Below, piece by piece: positions 42,239 to 50,228 of a DNA stretch of 64,000 nt. The stretch comes from Janibacter indicus. GTDB lineage: Bacteria > Actinomycetota > Actinomycetes > Actinomycetales > Dermatophilaceae. The stretch spans positions 62,001 to 126,000 of the forward strand of contig NZ_FWXN01000006.1 in NCBI RefSeq assembly GCF_900176385.1, given 5' to 3'. Below the pieces are notes generated by a model, which was not told the origin of the DNA, ran no database searches, and worked only from the letters and a program-made list of their open reading frames with translations. The position numbers and the translations under genes are program-made. Positions within the stretch are counted from its first letter, which is position 1. Every line of letters begins with the position of its first letter.

Positions 42239-44446
42239 TCAGGCCTTGTCGACGAGGGTGCCGGCGGCGACCCGCCCGCGCAGCCACTCCGACGGGCGGA
42301 AGCGCTCGCCGTAGGCGTCGGCGAGCTCGTCCGCGCGGGCGACGAAGCCGGCCAGGCCCTTCGAGGCTCCTTCGTCGCTCCTCAGGGAGCGGTGCTCGTA
42401 GTTCGTCATGAAGGTCGCCGGCCCACCGGTGTGCGGCGGGAAGCCGATGCCGAAGATGCCACCGATGTTGGCCGACTCGGTGTCGGTGAGCACGCCGTCC
42501 TCGAAGCAGCCCGCGGTCTCCAGCGCCATGATGAAGAGGTAGCGGTCCTGCAGGTCACGAAGGGGGACCTGCGTCCCCTTCGCGAAGCGCTCGCGCAGCC
42601 CGGGCCACAGGACCTTGGGCCCGTCGGCCGGGTAGTCGTACATGCCGGCGCCGGCGGCGCGGCCCTTGCGACCCTCCGCGACCATCGTGTCGATGAGCTC
42701 CTCGCCCGGGCCCTTGGGCAGGGTCGTGCCCTCCGCGGCCGCGGCCTTGTCGGCCTCCGCGCGGATGTGCTGGGTGAGGGTCAGCGAGACCTCGTCGAGC
42801 ATCGCCAGCGGCGGCGCGGGGAAGCCCGCCGTCGTCGCGGCCCGCTCGACGACCATCGGGTCGATGCCCTCGGCAACCGCCACGGCGCCCTCGAGGATCA
42901 GCGTGCCGAAGACCCGGCTGGTGTAGAAGCCGCGCCCGTCACCGACGACGACCGGGATCTTGCGGATCTGCTGGACGATGTCGATCGCGCGGGCGGTCGC
43001 CTCGTCGGAGGTCTGCTCGCCGCGGATGATCTCGACGAGCTGCATCTTGTCCACCGGGGAGAAGAAGTGCAGGCCGATGAAGTCGGCCGGGCGGCTGGAG
43101 AACTCCTGCAGCGAGGTGATCGGCAGGGTCGAGGTGTTGGAGCACAGCAGGGTGTCCGGCCCGACGACCGCTTCGACCTCGGCGAAGACCTGCTTCTTGA
43201 GGTCGTAGTCCTCGAAGACCGCCTCGATGACCGCGTCGACACCGGCGAGGTCGTTGACGTCCGCGGTCGGCGTGATGCGGGCGAGCACGGCGTCGGCCTT
43301 GGCCTGGTCCATCTTGCCGCGCTCGACACGCTTGGCGAGCAGCTTCTCGGAGTAGCTCTTGCCCTTCTGCGCGCCCTCGATCGAGACGTCCTTGAGGACG
43401 ACCTCGATGCCCGACATGGCGGCGGAGTAGGCGATCCCGGCGCCCATCATCCCGGCGCCGAGGACCCCGACCTTGCCGACCTGGCGGCGCTCGACGCCCT
43501 CGGGGCGCAGCTTGCCGCTGTTGATCGCCTGCAGGTCGAAGAAAAAGGCCTGGATCATCGCCGTCGACTCGCGGCCCGCCGCGAGCTCGGTGATGTAGCG
43601 CGACTCGATCCGGCTCGCGGTGTCGAAGTCGACCTGCGAGCCCTCGACGGCCGCGGCGAGGATCGCGCGCGGCGACTTCGTCGGGGCGCCCTTGAGCGTC
43701 TTGCGCAGGTTGGCGGGGAAGGCCGGCAGGTTGGCGGCGAACTTCGGGACCGACGGGGTGCCACCGGGGATCTTGTGGCCCTTGACATCCCACGGCTTGG
43801 TGGCCGCGCCCTCGTCGCCGGCGTGCTCGCGGATCCAGGCCTTCGCGGCCGGCACGAGCTCCTCGCGGGTGGCGACGAGCTGGTCGATCACTCCCTTCGC
43901 GTGGGCCTGCGCCGGCGCGTACTGCTGGCCCTGCAGCAGCCAGCCCATGAGGGCCTCCTGGATGCCGAGCATCCGCACGAGGCGGGTGACGCCGCCGCCA
44001 CCCGGCAGCAGGCCGAGGGTGACCTCGGGCAGGCCGAGCTTGATCTTGGGGTCGTCGACAGCGATGCGGTGGTGGGTCGCGAGCGCGAGCTCGAGGCCGC
44101 CGCCGAGCGCGGCGCCGTTGATCGCGGCGACGACGGGCTTGCCGAGCTGCTCGAGGCGCCGCAGCTGCGACTTGATGCCCTCGATGCCCGTGAAGAACTC
44201 CCCCGCCGTCTCGGCGGTGACCGACTGCAGGTCGGTGAGGTTGCCGCCGGCGAAGAAGGTCTTCTTGGCGGAGGTCAGCACGACACCTGTGATGTCGTCG
44301 CGCTCGGCCTCGAGGCGGTCGACGGTCTCGCCCATCGCCGCGATGTAGGTGTCGTTCATCGTGTTGGCGCCCGCACCGGGGTCGTCCATCGTCAGCGTGA
44401 CGATGCCCTCGTCGTCGCGCTCGTAGCGGATCATGTTCTCGCTCAT
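42239..44446 (-). CDS. fadB: 3-hydroxyacyl-CoA dehydrogenase / enoyl-CoA hydratase fusion
   Basis: A 735-residue bifunctional beta-oxidation enzyme. The crotonase domain (about 1-190) has KTFFAGGNLTDLQSV and the oxyanion segment INGAALGGGLELALA, with the catalytic Glu in LPEVTLGLLPGGGG. The NAD-binding domain begins VGVLGAGMMGAGIAYSAAMSG near 330; SNTSTLPIT and LHFFSPVDKMQLVEII hold the catalytic His-Glu. The C-terminal 3HCDH domain follows. It forms the alpha subunit of the trifunctional complex with FadA encoded just upstream. Confidence 0.95.
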   Translation of the reverse strand: MSENMIRYERDDEGIVTLTMDDPGAGANTMNDTYIAAMGETVDRLEAERDDITGVVLTSAKKTFFAGGNLTDLQSVTAETAGEFFTGIEGIKSQLRRLEQLGKPVVAAINGAALGGGLELALATHHRIAVDDPKIKLGLPEVTLGLLPGGGGVTRLVRMLGIQEALMGWLLQGQQYAPAQAHAKGVIDQLVATREELVPAAKAWIREHAGDEGAATKPWDVKGHKIPGGTPSVPKFAANLPAFPANLRKTLKGAPTKSPRAILAAAVEGSQVDFDTASRIESRYITELAAGRESTAMIQAFFFDLQAINSGKLRPEGVERRQVGKVGVLGAGMMGAGIAYSAAMSGIEVVLKDVSIEGAQKGKSYSEKLLAKRVERGKMDQAKADAVLARITPTADVNDLAGVDAVIEAVFEDYDLKKQVFAEVEAVVGPDTLLCSNTSTLPITSLQEFSSRPADFIGLHFFSPVDKMQLVEIIRGEQTSDEATARAIDIVQQIRKIPVVVGDGRGFYTSRVFGTLILEGAVAVAEGIDPMVVERAATTAGFPAPPLAMLDEVSLTLTQHIRAEADKAAAAEGTTLPKGPGEELIDTMVAEGRKGRAAGAGMYDYPADGPKVLWPGLRERFAKGTQVPLRDLQDRYLFIMALETAGCFEDGVLTDTESANIGGIFGIGFPPHTGGPATFMTNYEHRSLRSDEGASKGLAGFVARADELADAYGERFRPSEWLRGRVAAGTLVDKA

Positions 44447-44481
44447 GGCTTCTCGTGCTTCCTGTCCGTGACGAAGGGGGG

Positions 44482-45702
44482 TCAGACGCGCTCGACGATC
44501 GTGGCGACACCCATGCCGCCGCCGATGCAGAGGGTGGCGATGCCGCGCTCGAGGTCGCGGCGCTCCAGCTCGTCGACGAGGGTGCCGAGGATCATCGCGC
44601 CGGTGGCGCCGAGTGGGTGGCCCATGGCGATCGCGCCGCCGTTGACGTTGGTCTGCTCCTCGCTCCAGCCCATGTCGCGCATGAGCTTGAGGGCGACCGC
44701 GGCGAAGGCCTCGTTGATCTCGACGAGGTCGATGTCGCTGGCCTTCATGCCGACCCGGTCGAGGGCCTTGCGGCACGACGGGGCGGGGCCCGTGAGCATG
44801 ATCGTCGGCTCGGAGCCGATGACCGCGGTGGAGACGATGCGGGCGCGAGGGGTCAGGCCCATCTCCTGGCCGACGCGCTCGTTGCCGACGAGCAGCAGCG
44901 CGGCGCCGTCGACGATGCCCGAGCTGTTGCCGGCGTGGTGGACGTGGTTGATCGCGTCGACGTGCGGGTACTTCTCGGTCGCGACGAAGTCGAAGCCGCC
45001 CTGCTCGCCCATCGCGGCGAAGGAGGGACGCAGCCCGCCGAGCGACTCGGCCGTCGTCCCGGGGCGGATCGTCTCGTCGCGGTCGAGGATCGTGATGCCG
45101 CTGGCGTCCTTGACCGGGATGACGCTCTTGTCGAAGTAGCCGCCCTCCCAGGCGGCCGCCGCGCGGGCGTGGGACTGGGCGGCGAAGCGGTCGACCTCGG
45201 CGCGGTCGTAGCCCTCGATCGTCGCGATGAGGTCGGCGCTGATGCCCTGGGGCACGAAGTCGGTCTCGAGCGCGGTGCGCGGGTCCATCGCCCACGCTCC
45301 GCCGTCGCTGCCCATCGGCACGCGCGACATCGACTCGACGCCACCGGCGATGAGCAGGTCCTCGAAGCCGGAGCGCACCCGCGCCGCGACCTGGTTGACC
45401 GCCTCGAGGCCGGAGCCGCAGAAGCGGTTGAGCTGCACGCCCGCCACCGGCTCGGGGTAGCCGGCCTTGAGGGCGGCGATGCGCGGCAGCACCGCGCCCT
45501 GGTCGCCGACCGGCGAGACGATGCCCATGACGAGGTCGTCGACCTGGGCGGCGTCGAGGCCGGGGTTGCGCTCCCGGATCGCCTGCAGGAGGCCGACGGT
45601 CAGGTCGATCGGCTTGACCTCGTGGAGGGAGCCGGAGGACTTGCCCTTCCCTCGGGGCGTGCGGACGGCGTCGTAGATGATCGCCTGGGGCTGCTCGGGC
45701 AT
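44482..45702 (-). CDS. fadA: acetyl-CoA C-acyltransferase (thiolase)
   Basis: A 406-residue thiolase that cleaves 3-ketoacyl-CoA. The acylated cysteine is in [15 protein letters not shown] (near residue 91), the conserved [15 protein letters not shown] holds the catalytic His, and CIGGGMGVA the second Cys; NEAFA is also present. The ATG at 45702 has CGAAGGAGCCGG upstream. It is the first gene of the fadA-fadB-CoA-transferase operon and lies divergent from a TetR gene with a palindrome between. Confidence 0.95.
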   Translation of the reverse strand: MPEQPQAIIYDAVRTPRGKGKSSGSLHEVKPIDLTVGLLQAIRERNPGLDAAQVDDLVMGIVSPVGDQGAVLPRIAALKAGYPEPVAGVQLNRFCGSGLEAVNQVAARVRSGFEDLLIAGGVESMSRVPMGSDGGAWAMDPRTALETDFVPQGISADLIATIEGYDRAEVDRFAAQSHARAAAAWEGGYFDKSVIPVKDASGITILDRDETIRPGTTAESLGGLRPSFAAMGEQGGFDFVATEKYPHVDAINHVHHAGNSSGIVDGAALLLVGNERVGQEMGLTPRARIVSTAVIGSEPTIMLTGPAPSCRKALDRVGMKASDIDLVEINEAFAAVALKLMRDMGWSEEQTNVNGGAIAMGHPLGATGAMILGTLVDELERRDLERGIATLCIGGGMGVATIVERV

Positions 45703-45757
45703 GGGCCGGCTCCTTCGCGGGTCACTGCTGGGGTTCGCCTCGCACCCTACGCAGCCG

Positions 45758-45773
45758 TTGAACACATGTGCAA
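45758..45773. promoter_or_regulatory. operator-like palindrome between fadA and tetR
   Basis: TTGAACACATGTGCAA centres on the perfect palindrome CACATGTG with near-matching outer arms (TTGAA/GCAA). It lies 55 bases from the fadA start and 44 from the tetR start in the divergent intergenic region, a standard site for a TetR-type fatty-acid regulator. Binding is inferred. Confidence 0.5.
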
Positions 45774-45816
45774 TGGTGGGTCGACTTGTTCACCGTCACA
45801 CCGAAGGGAGGTCCCC

Positions 45817-46389
45817 GTGGGTTCACGAGAAGGCGCCGCCGGCGACACCAGCACGCGGATCCGGGACGCGGCACTGGCGCTCTTCGCCGAGCGGGGAGTC
45901 GCCGCGACGAGCCTGCGCGAAGTCGCCCGCTCCGCCGGGGTCGCCCCCGGTCTCGTCGGCCACTACTTCGGGAGCAAGGACGGGCTGCAGGAGGCGGTCG
46001 AGGACGCGGTCGTCGGGCTCTTCCACGACGCGCTCGGCTCGGTGCCGCTCGACGGACCGGTCGACGAGGTCGTCGCGGGGCGCGATGCCGCGGTCAACGC
46101 GATGTTCCGCGCCAACCCGCACGCCGTGGACTACCTGCGGCGGGTCGTCGTCACGCCCGGTGCGGGTGACGGTCGTCTGGTGCGCAAGCTCCTCGACGAG
46201 CAGATCGTGCAGACCCAGACCCTGCGCGACCACGGCATCGGCGCCAGCCGCACCCCCGTCACCGAGCAGGCGGTCCGGGTGCTCGTCCGCCAGCTCGGCA
46301 CATGGCTGCTCCAGCCGGCCCTCGGCCGCCTCTGGGCCCTCTCCGGCGCCGAGGGCCCACCCCCCGAGGTCCGCGTCACCCTCCGCTGA
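45817..46389 (+). CDS. TetR/AcrR family transcriptional regulator of the fad operon
   Basis: A 190-residue repressor. The HTH (about 12-58) reads RIRDAALALFAERGVAATSL, then REVARSAGVAPGLVGHYF and GSKDGLQEAV, similar to the regulator at 41-709. GTG start at 45817 after GAAGGGAGG. It is divergent from fadA, so it probably represses the beta-oxidation genes and is released by an acyl-CoA, but the ligand is not visible in the sequence. No other gene is in its transcript. Confidence 0.88.
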   Translation: MGSREGAAGDTSTRIRDAALALFAERGVAATSLREVARSAGVAPGLVGHYFGSKDGLQEAVEDAVVGLFHDALGSVPLDGPVDEVVAGRDAAVNAMFRANPHAVDYLRRVVVTPGAGDGRLVRKLLDEQIVQTQTLRDHGIGASRTPVTEQAVRVLVRQLGTWLLQPALGRLWALSGAEGPPPEVRVTLR

Positions 46390-46401
46390 CAGTCACCCAC
46401 C

Positions 46402-46555
46402 CCGTTGGTCGAGGTGGCCGAGCGCCGCCCCACCCGTTGGTCGAGGAGGCCGAGCGCCAGCGAGGCCCTCGAGACCGCGCAACGCACCAGGTCTCGAGGC
46501 TCGGGCGCGGGGCGCCCTCACACCTCGACCACCGTGGTCTCGGGGCTCCTCACGC
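46402..46555. repeat. GGTCTCGAGGCT interspersed repeats
   Basis: A block with CCCGTTGGTCGAGGTGGCCG, a second CCCGTTGGTCGAGGAGGCCG, GCCCTCGAGACC, then CAGGTCTCGAGGCTCGGGCG and CACCTCGACCACCGTGG. The first and last parts are inverted relative to each other. It lies directly after the tetR stop and matches the copies at 22783, 39582 and 41283. Confidence 0.75.
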
Positions 46556-46574
46556 CCTCGACCAGCGATGCGCG

Positions 46575-46706
46575 TCAGGCGTTCGGGTCGGCATTCTCCG
46601 GGCACTGGCACCACTGGTCGGCGGGCACCTGGGCCCGGACCTGGGCCACGTGCTCACCGCAGCCGCTCCACGTCGTCTTGCCGCACTGCTGGCACCGGAC
46701 CGGCAT
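46575..46706 (-). CDS. small cysteine-rich (zinc-binding) protein
   Basis: A 43-residue protein, MPVRCQQCGKTTWSGCGEHV and a C-terminus with DQWCQCPENADPNA. Five cysteines and one His are arranged as CxxC-x5-C-x2-H, then CxC. The motif C-G-K-T-T-W-x-G-C-G-x-H is that of a widespread family of small conserved proteins of unknown role; zinc binding is likely. GTG/ATG start choice is minor. It is too short for usual gene calling but codon use (mostly G/C at position three) and the motif argue for a real gene. Confidence 0.75.
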   Translation of the reverse strand: MPVRCQQCGKTTWSGCGEHVAQVRAQVPADQWCQCPENADPNA

Positions 46707-46781
46707 GCACACGGGCGGTCACTCCCCTTCGTCGTCATGGAGCCGGCGACGTGCCGGCCCCTCTCACAGTAGGGTCCGAGC

Positions 46782-47330
46782 ATGGCCGATCGCACCACCT
46801 ACCTCCTCGTCGACGGGGAAAACATCGACGCCACGCTCGGGGTCTCCGTCCTCGGGCGGCGGCCCGAGCCGCAGGAGCGCCCGCGGTGGAACACGCTGCT
46901 GGAGTACACCGAGGCGGTGTGGGACCAGCCGGTCAAGGGGCTCTTCTTCCTCGCGGTCGCCGGTGAGCTGCCGGCCTCCTTCGTCCAGGCGCTGCTCGCC
47001 ATGGGCTATCGGCCGGTGCCGCTGCGGGGCGAGGGCAAGGTCGTCGACATCGCGATCCAGCGCACCGCCGAGGCGCTGCTCGAGCGCGACGCCGACGTCA
47101 TGCTCGTCAGCCACGACAACGACTTCACGCCGCAGATGGACGCGCTGGCCCAGGACGAAGGGCGTCGGCTCGGCATCGTCGGCTTCGGCGAGTTCATGGC
47201 GGGCGGGCTGCGGCAGGTCGACGGCGTGGAGTTCTTCGACCTCGAGTACGACGTGTCGGCCTTCAAGAGCCGGCTGCCGCGCGTTCGGGTCATCGAGATC
47301 GACGAGTTCGACCCGCTCGAGTTCATCTGA
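46782..47330 (+). CDS. NYN domain protein (PIN-like RNase fold)
   Basis: A 182-residue protein of the LabA/NYN family. YLLVDGENIDATLGVSVLG starts the domain with its first acidic residues; KVVDIAIQRTAEALLERDAD and VMLVSHDNDFTPQMDALAQD carry the others (Asp near 92 and in SHDNDF). This makes a Mg-dependent PIN-like nuclease site, so a role in RNA processing is likely. The C-terminal 30 residues are acidic. ATG after AGGGTCCGAGC. The gene is monocistronic. Confidence 0.88.
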   Translation: MADRTTYLLVDGENIDATLGVSVLGRRPEPQERPRWNTLLEYTEAVWDQPVKGLFFLAVAGELPASFVQALLAMGYRPVPLRGEGKVVDIAIQRTAEALLERDADVMLVSHDNDFTPQMDALAQDEGRRLGIVGFGEFMAGGLRQVDGVEFFDLEYDVSAFKSRLPRVRVIEIDEFDPLEFI

Positions 47331-47346
47331 CGAAGGGGGCCCCGCC

Positions 47347-47607
47347 GTGGGCATCGTCTACTCCGACGTCGCAACCTCCGCCGACGGCTTCGCCGCGGGT
47401 CCGCGGCGAGTGGGACCGTGACTGGCGGGGGGTGGTGGGGCGACGAGCCGCCCTACCACGGGCCGGTCTTCGTGCTGACGCACTTCGCCCACGAGCCGAT
47501 CGAGATGCAGGGCGGCACGACCTCCACTTCGTCACCGACGGCATCGAGGTCGCGCTGAAGCGCGCCCGGGCCGCGGCCGGCGGGCGCAACATCTCCGTCG
47601 GGCAGGA
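47347..47607 (+). pseudogene. degraded RibD C-terminal/dihydrofolate reductase-like gene
   Basis: The start reads MGIVYSDVATSADGFAAGP as in reductases of the DHFR/RibD family, followed after a short deletion by WWGDEPPYHGPVFVLTHFAH and EPIEMQGGT, and after a frameshift by LHFVTDGIEVALKRARAAAG and GRNISVG. The order and spacing show a family member that lost about 40 residues in the middle, one base later on, and its 3' end. It lies 16 bases after the NYN gene. Confidence 0.65.
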
Positions 47608-47728
47608 CCGCCGAGCCCTCGGCCCAGCCACCGATGGTGACGTCAAGGCCCTCGGCGACCGCGACGCTCGTGCTTGGCGCGGCCACCGCGGCCACCGCGA
47701 TGGTCGTGGTCCGGATCAGCTGGCGCAT
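47608..47728 (-). pseudogene. 5' fragment of a secreted-protein gene
   Basis: Read on the minus strand from an ATG at 47728, MRQLIRTTTIAVAAVAAPST looks like a signal peptide, continuing VAVAEGLDVTIGGWAEGSA. The frame then runs antisense into the broken reductase-like gene. It may be the start of a gene whose rest was lost at the junction. Weak evidence. Confidence 0.3.
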
Positions 47729-47820
47729 GGACTCGTCTCCCCGTCGTCAGCACTACCCGTGCGACAGCAGGCCAGCCCTGCCGTCAGCGCGCGAGGAACA
47801 CTCCGCGCCACGCCTGCTCG

Positions 47821-48087
47821 TCAGGCGCGAGGCCGCCGCAGGAGCAGGACGATGCCGATGACGAGCGCCGCGAGGGCGATCACGCAGGCCGCGATCCCGA
47901 GGACCAGCGACCACACGACCCACGGGTCCTCGCTCGCCTGGTCGACCATGATGGCGCCGAGGCCGCCGTAACCGACGACGCCGAGTCCGCAACATCCCAG
48001 CAGGACGCCGAGACTGATGAGCACGGCCGCCAGTGCAGACCGAGTCCCCGAGGACGCGGGTCGAGAGGCGGGCGCCGGTGCACTCAT
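47821..48087 (-). CDS. small two-helix membrane protein
   Basis: An 88-residue protein with a Pro/Ser/Ala-rich N-terminus (about 1-20), two membrane helices (about 20-50 and 60-83: VWSLVLGIAACVIALAALVIGIVLLL) and a basic RRPRA end. Paired cysteines (GCCGL) lie in the first helix. No family is recognised. It is transcribed alone, divergent from the M23-type gene with 65 bases between. Confidence 0.6.
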   Translation of the reverse strand: MSAPAPASRPASSGTRSALAAVLISLGVLLGCCGLGVVGYGGLGAIMVDQASEDPWVVWSLVLGIAACVIALAALVIGIVLLLRRPRA

Positions 48088-48152
48088 GGTGCGACCCTAG
48101 TGAGCACGGGGTCGTCGGTGGCCTTGCGCACGAGGCGAAGGGAGCCGGTCCG

Positions 48153-49019
48153 ATGACGATCGAGCTCGCCCTCCCCTTCGTCGGGGCCTGGCAGGTGCGC
48201 AACTCGCCCGCCAATCGGGTGCCGAGCCACGGCACGACCCGCTTCGCGTCGGCCCAGGCGATCGACTTCGTCCCCGTGGGCGGGGACGAGCGGACCGCGC
48301 CCCTCACGTGGCGCAGCCTCCTGAGACCGGAGCCGCCGGAGCACTTCCCGGGCTTCGGCCGGGCCATCGTCTCGCCCGTGAATTGCGAGGTCGTCGTGGC
48401 CCACGACGGCGAGCCCGACCACGCGGCGCACCGCGGGCTGCCGTCACTCGGCTACGCCCTGACCCAGGGTCGGCGGGCTGCCGCCGGCTGGCCCGCCCTC
48501 GCCGGCAACCACGTGACGATCCGCTGCGCAGTGGGTGTGGTCGCCCTGTGCCACCTTCAGCGCGGCAGCCTGACGGTGACGGTCGGCGAGCAGGTGGGCA
48601 CCGGTCAGCCCGTGGCGCGCTGCGGCAACTCGGGCAACAGCACCGAGCCCCACGTCCACGTCCAGGCCATCGACCGCCTGCCCGTCGAGGCGGCGCAGGC
48701 GGTGCCGATGACCTTCGACGGTCGGCTCCCCCCCAACGGGAGGTCGTGTCGGCCTGACCCTGAGTACGACATCTGTGGCGTGTTCACACAAAGCCCCAGG
48801 ACTGGGCTGCAGGGCCACCGCGACGCGACGATGGTCACGCGATCATCCGGGTTCTGTACACGGTTCAGCGGCTGGAGCCAGTCGTGTCGTCATCGTCTCG
48901 ATGGCTACGACCTCGACGCCCCCCTATCCGGCGACGGAGGTCGGTGGGCTGGCATGGCCATGACGGTCGCCTGCTCGTCGACAACGACCTGTCAGCTCCC
49001 TCAGTCGATGTCGAACTGA
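48153..49019 (+). CDS. M23/LytM-type peptidase-like protein, end altered by a frameshift
   Basis: About 195 residues of a LytM-like fold: HGTTRFASAQAIDFVPVGGD (the H-x-D metal ligands), LAGNHVTIRCA, ALCHLQRGSLTVTVGEQVGTG and SGNSTEPHVHVQAIDRLPVE with the HxH motif. It has no signal peptide. Near 48738 one base is missing compared with the second copy at 55705: the intended end is NGEVVSA and a stop at 48757, but the frame runs on through unrelated sequence to 49019, so the real product has an extra 85-residue tail. RBS GAAGGGAG. Confidence 0.65.
   Translation: MTIELALPFVGAWQVRNSPANRVPSHGTTRFASAQAIDFVPVGGDERTAPLTWRSLLRPEPPEHFPGFGRAIVSPVNCEVVVAHDGEPDHAAHRGLPSLGYALTQGRRAAAGWPALAGNHVTIRCAVGVVALCHLQRGSLTVTVGEQVGTGQPVARCGNSGNSTEPHVHVQAIDRLPVEAAQAVPMTFDGRLPPNGRSCRPDPEYDICGVFTQSPRTGLQGHRDATMVTRSSGFCTRFSGWSQSCRHRLDGYDLDAPLSGDGGRWAGMAMTVACSSTTTCQLPQSMSN
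48758..49000. other. left border of the island, no gene seen
   Basis: About 240 bases between the frameshifted M23 end and the stop of the DUF4062 gene. All frames are short or interrupted and no conserved domain can be read. Base content and codon-like structure drop here, marking the change from chromosomal backbone to island. Confidence 0.35.
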
Positions 49020-49837
49020 CGGCTGCGCTCCTCGCCAGCCTCAGTCCAACTCACAACGATCGCAGCCCTGGACGTAGCCGCGCTGTAGGTCACAGGGACC
49101 TTGCGGGTCTGGCCGTGCTGGATTGTCGTCGGCCCGGACCAGTGAAGCCAGAAACTGGTGTCCGGGGCCGCTTCGACCACGACATCCTCGGCGTCGACGT
49201 CCCCCCTGTTCGTCAAGTCGACCCAACGCTTGGTCTCGTACTTCAGGCGGCCTCGGCTGTCTGTCTTGGGGAGCCGCTCGCTGGCGGGCTGGACCAGGAA
49301 GTCGACGCCGTTGTTCGTCCCGGGCGGCGCATCGACAGAGTGCTGCAACTGGGCGATGTCGTGCTCGATTGCCTGCCAAACCTTGCTTCTCAGTTCACCG
49401 GTGTTGGCGAAGGTGCTGTACAGGCCTGCCAGCTCCTCCTGAAAGTCGCGCAGCCGCTTGAGCTCGTCAACATCAACATCCCGCGGTAGCGGCTCGTCCG
49501 AGAAGAACGGGTGTACGGGCTTCCCTGCGGCATGCGCACGGTTCATCTCCTCGGCAGTGCCAGACAAGGCGCGGGAGGTCTCCCGTCCAAGTCGGCTGCC
49601 GAAAAGAGCGATGACGATGTCTGCATCGTCGACGAGCTGATGGTTGATGATCTCTTGCGCGTCCCCGCCAAGCCGTGGAACGGCGCTCGTCTCCCACTTC
49701 AACGGCAGGAGAATCACCTTACGGGTCCGCGCGCTTGCATCGTTCCACTCGGCGAGCGAGTCGTAGACGGCCTGACGAGCCTCGGGCACGTCTGAGGGCG
49801 AGGCGATCATGACGGCGAAGACCTGGGCCAGATGCAT
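49001..49837 (-). CDS. DUF4062-like (TIR-fold relative) protein with C-terminal beta domain
   Basis: A 278-residue protein. VFAVMIASPSDVPEARQAVY, WETSAVPRLGGDAQEIINHQ and VDDADIVIALFGSRLGRE form the DUF4062-type domain (about 1-130), with SGTAEEMNRAHAAGKPVHPF following it. These domains are distant relatives of TIR/SLOG nucleotide-processing modules in defence systems. The rest is helical to about 175 and then a beta-sandwich-like domain (KRWVDLTNRGDVDAEDVVVE, VPVTYSAATSRAAIVVSW). The ATG at 49837 is chosen because homology starts there; the ORF is open further upstream. Confidence 0.65.
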   Translation of the reverse strand: MHLAQVFAVMIASPSDVPEARQAVYDSLAEWNDASARTRKVILLPLKWETSAVPRLGGDAQEIINHQLVDDADIVIALFGSRLGRETSRALSGTAEEMNRAHAAGKPVHPFFSDEPLPRDVDVDELKRLRDFQEELAGLYSTFANTGELRSKVWQAIEHDIAQLQHSVDAPPGTNNGVDFLVQPASERLPKTDSRGRLKYETKRWVDLTNRGDVDAEDVVVEAAPDTSFWLHWSGPTTIQHGQTRKVPVTYSAATSRAAIVVSWTEAGEERSRQFDID

Positions 49838-50228
49838 GCGGTCAATGTAACCGTCACCTCCGACACCCACCGCCGCCGAAGCAGGCCCCACGCGAGGTGG
49901 CGTCGGTAGCGCCGCAACGATCGCGAAGGCGGCTCCCGCGAGCGCCAGGAGTGCCTCCGGCATCGCCCGGCGCGGGTTGCCCCGACCGCGGCCTTACCTC
50001 GACGCGATCTGCGACCAACTCGACCTCGACGAGGACGCCAGCATCATCGTCGCCCTCCCCGAGCCGACGAACAACGAAGCCTCGGGGCATACACCGATGA
50101 TGGCCAGCGCTACGAGGCCCAGTGCAATATCCTGCCGACCTTCACCCAGGCCGCTTCGCCCCTGTCCGTGGCTCGAGCGCGTGGTGGGCCCAGGGGGACC
50201 GCTCGAGCAGGGAGTGAGCTCCCTGGCC
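49838..50228. other. island spacer with degraded coding traces
   Basis: No intact gene. On the plus strand LDAICDQLDLDEDASIIVAL (near 49990-50050) and, in another frame, GQRYEAQCNILPTFTQAASP (near 50100-50160) look like parts of one decayed gene; no family can be named. It separates the DUF4062 gene from the three-gene operon. Confidence 0.3.

Noticed and set aside
46389-46560. ORFs in the repeat block after the tetR gene
   Set aside because: All short frames consist of repeat sequence and lack coding character.
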